Source: Marinobacter oulmenensis (GTDB taxonomy: Bacteria > Pseudomonadota > Gammaproteobacteria > Pseudomonadales > Oleiphilaceae). Taken from it: a stretch of DNA of 64,000 nucleotides. Positions within the stretch are counted from its first letter, which is position 1. Each line of letters starts with the position of its first letter. The position numbers and the translations under genes were made by a program. Below the pieces are notes generated by a model. That model was not told where the DNA came from and made no database searches. It saw only the letters and a program-made list of their open reading frames with translations. This document shows positions 17,977-27,065 of the stretch, piece after piece. The stretch lies in contig NZ_JACHFE010000005.1 in the NCBI RefSeq assembly GCF_014201735.1, forward strand, positions 62,001 to 126,000, given 5' to 3'.

Positions 17977-19182
17977 CTAGTTCCCGGGCTCACCTTTCTC
18001 CAACGCTTGTCTCAGGAGCTGCTCGTTTTCCGGGTTTCGACCCTGTTTCGCATAATCAAGCGCACTTAAACCTTTTACATCTGTGTCTTCGGGATCGGCA
18101 CCGGCGGCCAGCAACACACTCACCATTTCAGGGTCAGAGTGCTGTGCGGCATGCATCAAGGGTGTTCTTCCCCAGTGCTCGATCCCGGAGCAATCAAACG
18201 GATCCTCATTTTCCTGTTGATACTTATGGTTCACATTTGCCCCATGGGCCAACAGCACCTCAACAGACTCATGTTGTCCGAACTGAACGGCGTAATACAG
18301 TGTGGTTTTACCAAATTCATTCTGCTGGTCGGGCGGGTATCCGGCATCCAGAAGTACCTGAAGATTAGCCGGGCTATATACGGCATTGGCGATAATGGGC
18401 TCAGACCGGCTTTCCACGGGGAAAGTCTTAATAGAAGACGCCAACCGCTCAATAACGTCTGTTTCAGCATCGTGTGCCAACAGCCGACGCAGACTGTTGG
18501 TTTTCTGAGGGTCCGAAGCACTGTCTATTGAAGCCAGGAACTGGGTGTAATCGCCCGTTACCGCCTGATCGGTATAAGGCACAAGCTCTTCAGGCTCCCA
18601 GTAATAAAAGTAGCTGCCGAAGCCATAGTCAGAAATTCTGCTCAACGCATTGTCTGCATACGCCTGAGCAACCTGGCGGCTAACCGAATGCGTTTTGCTG
18701 TACCAGTCTGTTAATAACGGCCTCGCTTTTTCCAGGGCCCTCATATAATCCTTGTAGATTCTTCGATTGTATAAGCTCTGATAACTCCATTCTTCAAAAT
18801 ACGCCATGCCCCTGGTTTTCCCTGTTTTTCGTGGGGAATAGCCCTGGGGGTAATATCCGAGCTTTGCCAGGTCGAAATGGTAGTAACGCCATTGGGCATA
18901 AATGATCGAGCCCGTGCAAAACTGAGGCAGTCTTGAAGGACTTCTGATGTGGCTTGCCTGATCAATGATTTCTTCAAGAAATGCCAATTGGTCCAGGCTT
19001 TTGGGGCACTGATAGTCAACATCCGTGGGAGACATATGGCCTGACCCAAGGTCATTTAGCTGGAACACGATCTCGGGATACTGCTCCATCTCCTCGCAGG
19101 TAACGTTGCGATCCGCCAATGGGTTCTCATCGGCTCCCGCAAAACCTGAAAATAGCGCAATAAAAACAATAAGGTATCTCAT
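17977..19182 (-). CDS. Exported ankyrin-repeat protein
   Basis: A 401-residue protein with a signal peptide (MRYLIVFIALFSGFAGADE). A unique domain of about 240 residues is followed by three to four ankyrin repeats from about residue 262 on. Clear repeats include ALLAHGANVNHKYQQ-type and RTPLMHAAQHSDPEMVSVLL, LLAAGADPEDTDVKGLSALD. Ankyrin repeats bind proteins; in the periplasm they often accompany proteases, catalases or toxin-protection systems. The N-terminal region is Tyr/Trp-rich and not recognised. Confidence 0.7.
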   Translation of the reverse strand: MRYLIVFIALFSGFAGADENPLADRNVTCEEMEQYPEIVFQLNDLGSGHMSPTDVDYQCPKSLDQLAFLEEIIDQASHIRSPSRLPQFCTGSIIYAQWRYYHFDLAKLGYYPQGYSPRKTGKTRGMAYFEEWSYQSLYNRRIYKDYMRALEKARPLLTDWYSKTHSVSRQVAQAYADNALSRISDYGFGSYFYYWEPEELVPYTDQAVTGDYTQFLASIDSASDPQKTNSLRRLLAHDAETDVIERLASSIKTFPVESRSEPIIANAVYSPANLQVLLDAGYPPDQQNEFGKTTLYYAVQFGQHESVEVLLAHGANVNHKYQQENEDPFDCSGIEHWGRTPLMHAAQHSDPEMVSVLLAAGADPEDTDVKGLSALDYAKQGRNPENEQLLRQALEKGEPGN

Positions 19183-19622
19183 AGAATCCTATCCATTCCC
19201 CACCACCCCGGCTCCGGGGCTCAAACAGTGTCGCTGTCACTGGCGGGAAATGAGGTGCGCGCCATTCCCTGACCATAAGAGCACGTAGTGCAGGATCATC
19301 GCATTGTTTTTAGCCCCATTGCACCTGCCAGCGTCCATGACGTGAGTTCACGGCCAGCCCGTGGAGAAACACGGCGAACCAGAGGGCCCTCACTGAGCAC
19401 ACCTCCAAACAGGATCAGGTCTCCATATCCGGGAGTGGCCGTGCAAGTCGATATAAACGGGCCACCTTGCCCGTGACGATTTTGTGATCTTTCCTTTATA
19501 GACTCTTTAGCGGGCTGTGACGGCCCCGTGAGTGTGCCCGTGCATTCTACATCCTGACGCCGCCCGCCTATCCCGGGTGGGTGCGCGCCCTAACCGGATG
19601 TATCTGACACGGAGAATGCACA
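19183..19622 (+). promoter_or_regulatory. Long upstream region with tandem GTGA repeats (candidate response-regulator sites)
   Basis: This 440-bp region holds no convincing gene. Close to the Met-rich gene there are two pairs of direct repeats with an exact 11-bp pitch: GTGAC at 19473 with GTGAT at 19484, and GTGAC at 19517 with GTGAG at 19528. A further GTGC lies at 19540. An 11-bp head-to-tail spacing is the usual layout of OmpR/PhoB-family binding sites, and the adjacent gene encodes such a regulator. The 28 bases between the two pairs include an AT-rich CTTTATAGAC that could be part of a promoter. Confidence 0.45.
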
Positions 19623-19916
19623 ATGAAAACACTCACAGCTTTGCTACTTGCCCTTTCCGCCGCCCTGTTCGTGGTGGCCCCGGCCCAGGCTGATGACATG
19701 AAAAAGGACGATATGGGCGAAAAGAAAATGATGCATGACGAGATGAAGGACGACAGTATGCACAAGGACGACATGCAGTCCGAACCCATGCACGACGACA
19801 TGAAAAAGGAAGGCATGATGGACAACGCCATGCAGGATGAAATGGATGACAGCATGAAGAAGGACGAAATGAAACAGGACAAGATGTCCGACGAGATGAC
19901 CCACGAAATGAAGTAA
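19623..19916 (+). CDS. Periplasmic methionine-rich MxKDx-repeat protein
   Basis: A 97-residue protein with a clean Sec signal (MKTLTALLLALSAALFVVAPAQA). The mature part is almost only Met, Asp, Lys, Glu and His in a pentad-like pattern (DDMKKDDMGEKKMMHDEMKD). This corresponds to the 'pentapeptide MXKDX repeat' protein group. It has about 20 Met and no Cys. Met-rich periplasmic proteins can scavenge oxidants or bind copper. It is the first gene of a cluster with a two-component system and an exported Met-sulfoxide reductase, which favours an oxidant-related role. Confidence 0.8.
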   Translation: MKTLTALLLALSAALFVVAPAQADDMKKDDMGEKKMMHDEMKDDSMHKDDMQSEPMHDDMKKEGMMDNAMQDEMDDSMKKDEMKQDKMSDEMTHEMK

Positions 19917-19983
19917 TGGCTGACCGATCACCACCGGCTGACCCTGCCGGTGATGATCGGCCCGTCCGCAAAGAGGCTGCTTG

Positions 19984-20685
19984 ATGAGTCGAACCGTACT
20001 GATCGTCGAGGATAATCCCGGCATCGGCCAACTGGTGAAAATGCATGTGGAAGACCTCGGCTACGAGGCCATCCTGATCACCCGTGGCGACGAAGGCCTG
20101 GCCCGTTACCGGCAGGGCGGTATCGATCTGGTGGTATTGGACCTGATGCTCCCCGGCATGGACGGCCTGGCTGTGTGCCGTGAAATCCGGTCCGGCCCCG
20201 GCTACGTGCCGGTGCTCATGCTGACCGCCAAGAGCACCGAACTGGACCGGGTGCTCGGGCTGGAAATGGGCGCCGACGATTACCTGACCAAACCCTTCTC
20301 CGTGGCCGAGCTGGGCGCACGGATCAAAGCCCTGTTCCGCCGGGTGGATGCGATGGCTTCCCCGGCCCAGGAGGACGCCACCGAAGAACGCATCGAGCAC
20401 GAAGGCCTGAGCATCGACCCCGCCCGACGCCGCGTCACGATCCAGGGCCAGGAGATCGACCTGACCGCCCGCGAGTTCGACCTGCTGTTCCACTTCGCCC
20501 GCCATCCGGGCCGCGTATTCAGCCGCACCCAGTTGCTGGATGCGGTCTGGGGCTACAACCACGAAGGCTACGAACACACCGTTAACACCCACATCAACCG
20601 CCTGCGGGGCAAGATCGAGCAGGATCCTTCCGACCCCTTCTACATCCAGACCGTCTGGGGGGTGGGCTATCGTTTCCGGGACTGA
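19984..20685 (+). CDS. OmpR-family response regulator
   Basis: A 233-residue regulator. The receiver domain (about 1-120) has the acidic pair ED near residue 10, the phospho-acceptor Asp in LVVLDLMLPGMDG, and the Lys in DYLTKPF. The C-terminal winged helix (about 135-233) contains LTAREFDLLFHFARHPGRVF and HINRLRGKIE. The ATG at 19984 was chosen over the preceding TTG. It lies 67 bp after the Met-rich gene and 3 bp before its kinase, so one operon is likely. Confidence 0.9.
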   Translation: MSRTVLIVEDNPGIGQLVKMHVEDLGYEAILITRGDEGLARYRQGGIDLVVLDLMLPGMDGLAVCREIRSGPGYVPVLMLTAKSTELDRVLGLEMGADDYLTKPFSVAELGARIKALFRRVDAMASPAQEDATEERIEHEGLSIDPARRRVTIQGQEIDLTAREFDLLFHFARHPGRVFSRTQLLDAVWGYNHEGYEHTVNTHINRLRGKIEQDPSDPFYIQTVWGVGYRFRD

Positions 20686-20688
20686 ATC

Positions 20689-22179
20689 ATGCTGAAGTCT
20701 TTATACACCCGCCTGGCGTTGGGACTGTTCGTCCTGCTGATTGCGGTGGGCCTGGTTTACACCGTTGTCAGCACCCTCTCACTGCGGGATTACTACGCCT
20801 CGGTAAACCAGGAGCTGAACCGCGACCTGGCCCGCAACCTGGTGTCTGACCGCAACCTGGTCGACGAGGGTCAACTCGACCAGAGCGCCCTGAAGGAGCT
20901 GTTCACGCTCTACATGACCATCAACCCCAGCATCGAGATCTACCTGCTGGATAAAGAAGGTAAGATCCTCGCCTATTCCGCCGACCCAGAGAAGATCAAG
21001 CGCAACAGTGTCTCCCTCGAGCCCATCCACAAACTGCTCGACGACATGGCCGCCTACCCCGTACTGGGCGATGACCCGCGCAGCCACGACCGCCAGAAGG
21101 TCTTCTCCGTCACGCCCGTACCCTCGGCCCAGGACATCGACGGCTATCTGTACGTTGTCCTGCGCGGCGAGGAATACGACAGCGTGGAAATGATGGCGCG
21201 GGAAGGGCACTTCATCACCATGAGCGCCTGGGCCATGGGCGCCAGCCTGCTGTTCGGCCTGATCGCGGGGCTGGCGGCATTCCGGCTGCTGACCCGCCGG
21301 CTCACCCGCCTGACCCGCATCGTCGAACAGTTTGAACGCGGCGAAGCGACTGACGGCGAACGCCTGCGCTGGGCGGACGAACGCAGCCGCAGCCACGACG
21401 AGATCGACTACCTGGGTATGACGTTTGATCACATGGCCGACCGCATCGCCCAGCAGATCGAACAGTTACGGGAGAAAGACACCCTGCGCCGCCGACTGGT
21501 CGCCCAGGTGTCCCACGACCTGCGCACGCCCCTGGCCTCCATGCAGGGGTACGTGGAAAGCCTGCGCATGAAACGCGACCGCCTGTCCCCGGACGAACAG
21601 GCCCGCTTCCTCGACATTGCCCTGCAGGAAGGACGGCGCCTGGCTCACCTGGTGGACGAACTGTTCGAACTGGCGGCCCTGGAAGCCCGGGAAAAACAGC
21701 CCCGCCTGGAACCCTTCGCGCCCGCGGAACTGATCCACGACGTCGCCCAGAAACACGGCCCCGAAGCTGCCCGCAAGGCCATCGATCTGAAGGTTACCGG
21801 CGATCCCGCACTGCCCATGGTGGTCGGCGACCTCGGCATGACCGAGCGGGTGCTGGACAACCTGATCCGTAACGCCCTGGAGTACAGCCCGGAGAACGCA
21901 GAGGTCGAGTTGCACCTGGCCAAAGTCGAGGACGGCCTCAAGGTGACGGTTAACGATAGCGGCCCCGGCATCGCCGAACAGGATCTGCCGCATGTATTCG
22001 ACCCGCTCTACCGGGCCGACAACCGCGAAACCCCCGGCCACGCCGGCCTGGGGCTGGCGATCGCCCGGCGCATCATGGACATGCAGGGCGGACGCATCCG
22101 CGTTGCCAATCGCAGCGAGGGCGGCGCGGCCTTTGAAATCACCCTGCCTTTTCACCGAGCGGCCCCGGCGGGCGGGTGA
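20689..22179 (+). CDS. Sensor histidine kinase
   Basis: A 496-residue membrane kinase. Transmembrane helix 1 lies near residues 8-28, a periplasmic sensor region runs to about 170, TM2 is AWAMGASLLFGLIAGLAAF, then come a HAMP domain and a dimerisation domain with phospho-His in QVSHDLRTPLASMQGY. The catalytic domain shows the N box NLIRNALEYSP, G1 NDSGPGIAEQD and G2 GHAGLGLAIARR. It partners the response regulator 3 bp upstream. The periplasmic region does not reveal the signal; context suggests oxidative or metal stress. Confidence 0.9.
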   Translation: MLKSLYTRLALGLFVLLIAVGLVYTVVSTLSLRDYYASVNQELNRDLARNLVSDRNLVDEGQLDQSALKELFTLYMTINPSIEIYLLDKEGKILAYSADPEKIKRNSVSLEPIHKLLDDMAAYPVLGDDPRSHDRQKVFSVTPVPSAQDIDGYLYVVLRGEEYDSVEMMAREGHFITMSAWAMGASLLFGLIAGLAAFRLLTRRLTRLTRIVEQFERGEATDGERLRWADERSRSHDEIDYLGMTFDHMADRIAQQIEQLREKDTLRRRLVAQVSHDLRTPLASMQGYVESLRMKRDRLSPDEQARFLDIALQEGRRLAHLVDELFELAALEAREKQPRLEPFAPAELIHDVAQKHGPEAARKAIDLKVTGDPALPMVVGDLGMTERVLDNLIRNALEYSPENAEVELHLAKVEDGLKVTVNDSGPGIAEQDLPHVFDPLYRADNRETPGHAGLGLAIARRIMDMQGGRIRVANRSEGGAAFEITLPFHRAAPAGG

Positions 22180-22210
22180 TCCCATCACCGTTATGAATTC
22201 GTAATACCCT

Positions 22211-22238
22211 GGCGAAAATGGCGTGAATCTTTTTCGCC
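22211..22238. repeat. Inverted repeat ahead of msrAB
   Basis: GGCGAAAA (22211-22218) and TTTTCGCC (22231-22238) form a perfect 8-bp inverted repeat with a 12-base loop in the 101-bp gap between the kinase and msrAB genes. No T-run follows the stem on the plus strand, so it may be a regulator site or a weak attenuator rather than a terminator. Confidence 0.35.
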
Positions 22239-22280
22239 ATAGTGGAGTCTCAGAATTGAGACCGAAGAGAGGTGAGCGGT

Positions 22281-23474
22281 ATGAAACGCATGTTTTTTGG
22301 CGCTGTGGTGATCACGCTGGCGGGCCTTGCCGGCCTGCAGGTAACCATGGCCGATGAAGGGAAGAACGACAGCAAGTACGCCCCGGACGATCCGTCCCTG
22401 AACGTGGCGACCTTCGCCGGTGGTTGCTTCTGGTGTGTGGAAGCGGGCTTCGAGAAGATTCCCGGCGTGGTCGAGGCTGTGTCCGGCTATAGCGGCGGCG
22501 ACGAGAAGAACCCCACCTACAAGCAGGTGTCTTCCGGAACCACCGGCCACACGGAAGCGGTACAGGTCTATTACGACCCGGACGTCATTACCTACCAGGG
22601 CCTGCTTCAGGGCTTCTGGCGCTTCATGGACCCGACAGATGCCAACGGCCAGTTCGTTGACCGTGGCAAGCAATACCGCCCGGCCATCTTCTACCAGAAC
22701 GAGGAACAGAAGCGCCTGGCGGAAGCGTCCAAGAAATCCCTGCAGGCATCCGGCCGCTACGACAAACCAGTGACCATCGAAATCACACCGTTCAAGGCCT
22801 TCTATGTGGCCGAGGATTACCACCAGGACTACTACAAGGAAAATCCGGTCCGCTACAAGTTCTATACCTACAACTCCGGGCGCTACCAGTTTATCGATGA
22901 CGTCTGGGGCGAGGATCAGCAGATCGATTTCTCCCAATACAGCCCGGAAAACGTTGAATCCGCTATCGATAACGGTGGGGACGAACAGGCTGATAACCGC
23001 CAGAGCAACGGATTCAGCGAGGCGGATTTCGTCATGCCCAGTGACGAGGAGCTCAAGCAGACACTGACCGACATGCAGTACGAGGTCACCCAGGAAGACG
23101 CCACCGAGCCCGCGTTCGACAACGCCTACTGGGATAACAAACAGGAAGGCATCTATGTGGACATCGTCTCTGGCGAGCCCCTGTTCTCGTCAGCGGACAA
23201 GTATAAATCCGGCACCGGCTGGCCTAGCTTCGTCCGCCCGATCGAGCCGGATGCGGTGGTCGAAAAAGAGGACAAATCGTGGTTTATGACCCGCACCGAG
23301 ATTCGCAGCCGGGTGGCGGACTCGCACCTCGGCCACGTATTCAACGATGGGCCTCAGCCTACCGGGCTCCGGTACTGTATGAATTCGGCGGCGATGAAAT
23401 TTATCCCCAAGGACGAGATGCAGGCGGCCGGGTATGGCGCCTATCTGGACGAGGTTGGGCCGCCGAGGAGCTGA
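22281..23474 (+). CDS. msrAB: Exported bifunctional peptide methionine sulfoxide reductase MsrA-MsrB
   Basis: A 397-residue fusion. A signal-like N-terminus ([20 protein letters not shown]) is followed by MsrA (about 40-215) with catalytic Cys in [10 protein letters not shown] and EDYHQDYY. MsrB (about 265-385) has [28 protein letters not shown] and the catalytic Cys in RYCMNS. MsrA reduces S- and MsrB R-methionine sulfoxide. The MsrB part lacks the CxxC zinc pairs, and the Cys often found in SGCGWPSF is Thr, so its resolving Cys must lie elsewhere or be supplied by another protein. The ATG at 22281 (SD AGAGG) is preferred to an upstream GTG. Confidence 0.9.
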   Translation: MKRMFFGAVVITLAGLAGLQVTMADEGKNDSKYAPDDPSLNVATFAGGCFWCVEAGFEKIPGVVEAVSGYSGGDEKNPTYKQVSSGTTGHTEAVQVYYDPDVITYQGLLQGFWRFMDPTDANGQFVDRGKQYRPAIFYQNEEQKRLAEASKKSLQASGRYDKPVTIEITPFKAFYVAEDYHQDYYKENPVRYKFYTYNSGRYQFIDDVWGEDQQIDFSQYSPENVESAIDNGGDEQADNRQSNGFSEADFVMPSDEELKQTLTDMQYEVTQEDATEPAFDNAYWDNKQEGIYVDIVSGEPLFSSADKYKSGTGWPSFVRPIEPDAVVEKEDKSWFMTRTEIRSRVADSHLGHVFNDGPQPTGLRYCMNSAAMKFIPKDEMQAAGYGAYLDEVGPPRS

Positions 23475-23629
23475 TCAGCGCCTGATTGGTTTTGCTGCCC
23501 GCGTGGCTCTTGGCTGAGTCGCGTGGGCAGGAGGAAACGCGACAAAGTTGGCCCAGAGCTGCAGTACCCCTTAGCCGCCAAGTGTCCGTACTTTCCAGTT
23601 TTGCGATGTTGCGCACCGTGCTACTGCGC

Positions 23630-24502
23630 TTACCAAAGCGAGACAGGCAAGTAAAAAGTCAGATCAAAACGTTCATCGGACGCTAAAAAATGGTTCTTCC
23701 GATAACGTACAAAGGCCGGTGTTGTTTTGGCTCTGAAGCCGGAAGAGGGCACCCATTTATCCAGAATTTTGCTCAGATATGGCAGCAGCTCTCCATACCT
23801 GCCAGATAGGTCAAAAGCAGCGTGCAGTCCGCCGGGTATGCACATGCTGTTAACGACCCCTCGCCTTAGAACCGGTTTATCGATCGCGAGACAGGCAACG
23901 TAGCGGCATTGATCCAGTGGAACCCAAGCGGGGTTCGAATGGTGCAAACCAAGCTGAGTTTCGAAAGGCTGGCCTTCCGCTTCGGCCCAGACCTGCAAGG
24001 TTTGCCAGGCCAAGCGGATATCCCGGCCGTACCCCTGGTGTCGTACATAAGCCACTGGCTGAACCGGCAACTCCACCAGATCCGGAACCGGCAAGGCGAC
24101 CGACTGCAAGCGTTCGTAAGCCGTCGCTATCTCATCATCGGCCAGGTAAGGCCGAGATTTCGTATCCTGCTCTTCCGCCCTCCATCGCCCGGGAGTGACA
24201 CCGAAAGTCGCCTTGAACGCCCGGCTAAACGAAGACAGGGATGCAAAACCACATTGCTCAGCCACATCCAAAACAGGGCGCTTACGGTCAAACATCAGTT
24301 GATTGGCGGCCTGTTCAAGCCGGGTGCGCCGAACATATTGATGCACGGGTTCGCCGACCACCTCCTGGAAAACACGGTGGAAGTGCTGCTCAGAATAGGC
24401 CGCAATCTGTGCGAGCGCGCGCCCGGAGAGTTCGGCGGAAGTATCCCGATGTATCTCGTACAACACATCATTGATTCGGGCAATCTGCTGTTCAGTCGCC
24501 AT
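23630..24502 (-). CDS. AraC-family regulator with GyrI-like ligand domain
   Basis: A 290-residue regulator with the DNA-binding part first: two helix-turn-helices (SGRALAQIAAYSEQHFHRVF and LDVAEQCGFASLSSFSRAFK). The C-terminal half (about 130-290) resembles the GyrI-like small-molecule binding domain (VPDLVELPVQPVAYVRHQGYG and YLPVSLW at the end). This is the Rob/SoxS-like layout of multidrug-responsive regulators. It is transcribed divergently from the aminotransferase gene, with a 127-bp shared gap, and may control it. Confidence 0.85.
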   Translation of the reverse strand: MATEQQIARINDVLYEIHRDTSAELSGRALAQIAAYSEQHFHRVFQEVVGEPVHQYVRRTRLEQAANQLMFDRKRPVLDVAEQCGFASLSSFSRAFKATFGVTPGRWRAEEQDTKSRPYLADDEIATAYERLQSVALPVPDLVELPVQPVAYVRHQGYGRDIRLAWQTLQVWAEAEGQPFETQLGLHHSNPAWVPLDQCRYVACLAIDKPVLRRGVVNSMCIPGGLHAAFDLSGRYGELLPYLSKILDKWVPSSGFRAKTTPAFVRYRKNHFLASDERFDLTFYLPVSLW

Positions 24503-24629
24503 ATCCGGTCACACAAAAAGCATAAATGGACAATTAATTAAGCATAAATAGGCACAAAGTACATCACAAACGGACCATCACGGATGGCGGGACATACGTA
24601 GTATGGCTGCACAAGGAGAAATTACCATG

Positions 24630-25769
24630 CAAGAAGCCAGACACTTACAGCAGATTCAGCCGTCCTACATTCGCGAAATCCTCGCGGCGGCAACGGCAGA
24701 AGGCGTTATTTCACTGGCAGGCGGGTTACCTGCGTCTGATGGGTTTCCGTTGTCATTAATGGCAGAGAGCATCGCGCAGCTGCCGAACACTCCTGCCTTG
24801 TTCCAATATGGTGAAACAGCAGGTTACAGACCATTGCTGGCCTACCTGGAAGAGCATTATCAAGTTGCACCCACACATCGAATGCTGGTTTGCAGCGGCT
24901 CCCAGCAAGGGCTCGATATTATCGCTCGCGCGTTCCTGAATCCGGGGGACGGTGTTGCGATGGAGGCCCCCTGTTATCCCGGAGCCTTGCAGGTATTTGC
25001 AATGGCAACGGCGTGTATCCACACCGTTCAACAACAGGCCACCGGCCCGAACCTGGGCGAACTGGAAGCACTGTTTGCCTCCGGCAAGGTGAAGCTGTTC
25101 TATGCAGTGCCTGATTTTCATAATCCGACCGGAATCAGCTGGACGCTGGAAACCAGGAAACAAGTGGCGGCGCTATGCCGGCAATATGGCGTCGCACTTG
25201 TCGAAGACGCGCCTTACCGGGAACTCCGCTTTGCCGGTGAGGCGCTGCCTCTTGTGGCATCCTTCTGTCCCGAATGCTCGCTGGTGTTGCGTTCTTTTTC
25301 GAAAGTATCGACACCCGGGCTGCGGTTGGGCGTGCTCAGCGCCCCCGAAGACTGGCTCGCACCGTTGATCAAGATAAAGCAGGCGTCCGATCTGCACTCA
25401 AGCTTACCGATACAGGCGTTGCTGCTGGATTTGATTGCTCACCCGCAATTCCCGACGCACATCCAACAGCTTTGCCAGATGTATAGCGGTCGCTATCAGG
25501 CCCTGGCATCAGCATTGTCTGAATCGCTGGGAAGGCGATGTGAGTTTGAACCGGTTAAGGGAGGCATGTTTATCTGGCTTAAACTACCCGGCTTTGATCC
25601 GCTCACCGTCGCCAAAGCCGCGTTATCCAAAGGCGTTGCAATTGTTCCCGCTAATGCGTTTTATCCCAACGACACTGCGCCGGATTCGGCCATACGCCTG
25701 AACTTCAGTCACGAAGCCCCTGATACCCTGAGGACAGCGGTTCGCCGTTTGGCAAGCGCATTGGTATAG
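24630..25769 (+). CDS. PLP-dependent aminotransferase, 2-aminoadipate/MocR-like class I
   Basis: A 379-residue fold-type I aminotransferase. VISLAGGLPASDGFPL is the N-terminal substrate segment, VPDFHNPTGISW the Asn/cofactor segment, VEDAPYRELRF the Asp/Tyr cofactor segment, and VLRSFSKVSTPGLRLG contains the Schiff-base Lys. RLNFSHE carries the carboxylate-binding Arg. The closest known style is LysN-like 2-aminoadipate or multi-substrate aminotransferases. The start at 24630 follows AAGGAGA at good spacing. Substrate is not fixed by the sequence. Confidence 0.85.
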   Translation, partial: QEARHLQQIQPSYIREILAAATAEGVISLAGGLPASDGFPLSLMAESIAQLPNTPALFQYGETAGYRPLLAYLEEHYQVAPTHRMLVCSGSQQGLDIIARAFLNPGDGVAMEAPCYPGALQVFAMATACIHTVQQQATGPNLGELEALFASGKVKLFYAVPDFHNPTGISWTLETRKQVAALCRQYGVALVEDAPYRELRFAGEALPLVASFCPECSLVLRSFSKVSTPGLRLGVLSAPEDWLAPLIKIKQASDLHSSLPIQALLLDLIAHPQFPTHIQQLCQMYSGRYQALASALSESLGRRCEFEPVKGGMFIWLKLPGFDPLTVAKAALSKGVAIVPANAFYPNDTAPDSAIRLNFSHEAPDTLRTAVRRLASALV

Positions 25770-25827
25770 AACAGGTGCCACCGCTGTGACCAGATCACCT
25801 TTCCAAGCGGGGGGGCTGGCAGCTCTG

Positions 25828-26301
25828 CTACCTGCAAAGGGTTTCCTTGATGGATTGCACCCTTGGGTCAGTAAGGATAGCCCCCTTCAGAATCAGAATG
25901 TGGGCATTCACGTGCTGCCGGTAGGAAGCGTAGTCCCCAATAACCTCATGGGGTATCAGCAAAGCCTCGAGAATGCTGAAATCCTCGTCGTAGATCACTG
26001 CTGCCAGCACATCGAAATCTTTTTCCGCGTATTTTCTGATCGCGCTGAGCTGGCGTGACTGATTGGCGGGCGTCACCCGGCGCCCTTTTATCTGCACTCG
26101 CAAGCCATCGTTGCCGATGCCGTCGTATCCCGCCTGCGAATTCGCCTGAAGGTCCAGGTTCAACGCCCTCGCCACCAGCCACTCCGTGTAATCACCCAGC
26201 GGGTTGTTCTGGGTTCGAACGACGCCCCTGGCTTTCAGCTCTTTGGTTACAGATGCCTGCAACTGCAGAAGCTCTTTGACGGTCAGGTCAGTGAGTTGCA
26301 T
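25828..26301 (-). CDS. DUF6998-like protein, nuclease-fold-like
   Basis: A 157-residue soluble protein. After an N-terminal helix (TVKELLQLQASVTKELKARG) comes GDYTEWLVARALNL, then SQAGYDGIGNDGLRVQIKGR. The E...GYD...(R)VQIKGR order resembles the E/D/QxK core of PD-(D/E)XK nuclease folds, as in the DUF6998 family. Activity is unproven. The start lies 10 bp after the stop of the upstream SHOCT lipoprotein gene, so the two share a transcript. Confidence 0.55.
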   Translation of the reverse strand: MQLTDLTVKELLQLQASVTKELKARGVVRTQNNPLGDYTEWLVARALNLDLQANSQAGYDGIGNDGLRVQIKGRRVTPANQSRQLSAIRKYAEKDFDVLAAVIYDEDFSILEALLIPHEVIGDYASYRQHVNAHILILKGAILTDPRVQSIKETLCR

Positions 26302-26311
26302 AGTGCTAGGC

Positions 26312-26893
26312 TCACCGTTCCAGAAGCTCTTTTTTCTTGGTCGAATATTCTTCGTCTGTAATTAGACCTCTCGAATGCCACATTTTAAGCTTCTCAAGCT
26401 CTTCAGTTATGTCATCTGATGACCCAGAGTCAGACACCGGTTTTCTATACGCATCAACAATCTCAGGCGAATAGCCAGCAAGCAACTCATCAATAACGGG
26501 ATTCATTTTTGATTCCACACTCGCCCACTTATTCAATGCAAGCCCGCCTTTTCCATTCAGGTGGTATTCGGCATACGCAACCTTTTTCCGGTCTTCAAAA
26601 AGGTGAAGTTCTGCGTGGTGAAGATACATTCCGATATCCCACGTCTTGAAAGCAGTGTAGGTCAAATAGTACTCACAATGCTGAGGCCTTTCGCCTTCGT
26701 ATACTTCAGAGGTAATTCCGTGTCGATGCAAGCCTTGCTCAATAATGCCCGGAAACTCCTCGACAATAACCTTTGGGTTTTCCTCGATACAGATGTGATG
26801 TACTTTATATTCTTGCGGGTTGAGTGAGCTTACCTTAACACTGGTGCATGCAGAGACACTCGCAAGCAACAAGACCAAAAAAACTTGCTTCAT
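26312..26893 (-). CDS. Lipoprotein with C-terminal SHOCT domain
   Basis: A 193-residue lipoprotein. The signal is MKQVFLVLLLASVSACTSVK with lipobox VSAC. The middle domain (KVHHICIEENPKVIVEEFPG ... YYLTYTAF) fits the 'Sbal_3080-type' lipoprotein group as I recall it. The last 30 residues (EELEKLKMWHSRGLITDEEY, then KKKELLE) are a SHOCT domain, a short module often at the ends of oligomerising membrane-associated proteins. The ATG at 26893 follows GGAGGAAGG; the longer frame has no SD. Function unknown. Confidence 0.7.
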   Translation of the reverse strand: MKQVFLVLLLASVSACTSVKVSSLNPQEYKVHHICIEENPKVIVEEFPGIIEQGLHRHGITSEVYEGERPQHCEYYLTYTAFKTWDIGMYLHHAELHLFEDRKKVAYAEYHLNGKGGLALNKWASVESKMNPVIDELLAGYSPEIVDAYRKPVSDSGSSDDITEELEKLKMWHSRGLITDEEYSTKKKELLER

Positions 26894-27065
26894 CCTTCCT
26901 CCTGAAACGCCGCATTTTCTAAAGCAAATTGAGTAGAACATACCAACATTATAATTGCTATAAGCATGCTAAGGCTTATAATCATCATAAATTCTGTCAT
27001 TATATATTGTCGGTTAAATCGACAAAGCTTTTGTTACCATTATACGGAGCTTCAGTCCGAACCGT

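Noticed and set aside
19288..19476. 62-residue plus-strand frame before the Met-rich gene
   Set aside because: Low-complexity composition, no SD, and it lies in the regulatory region.
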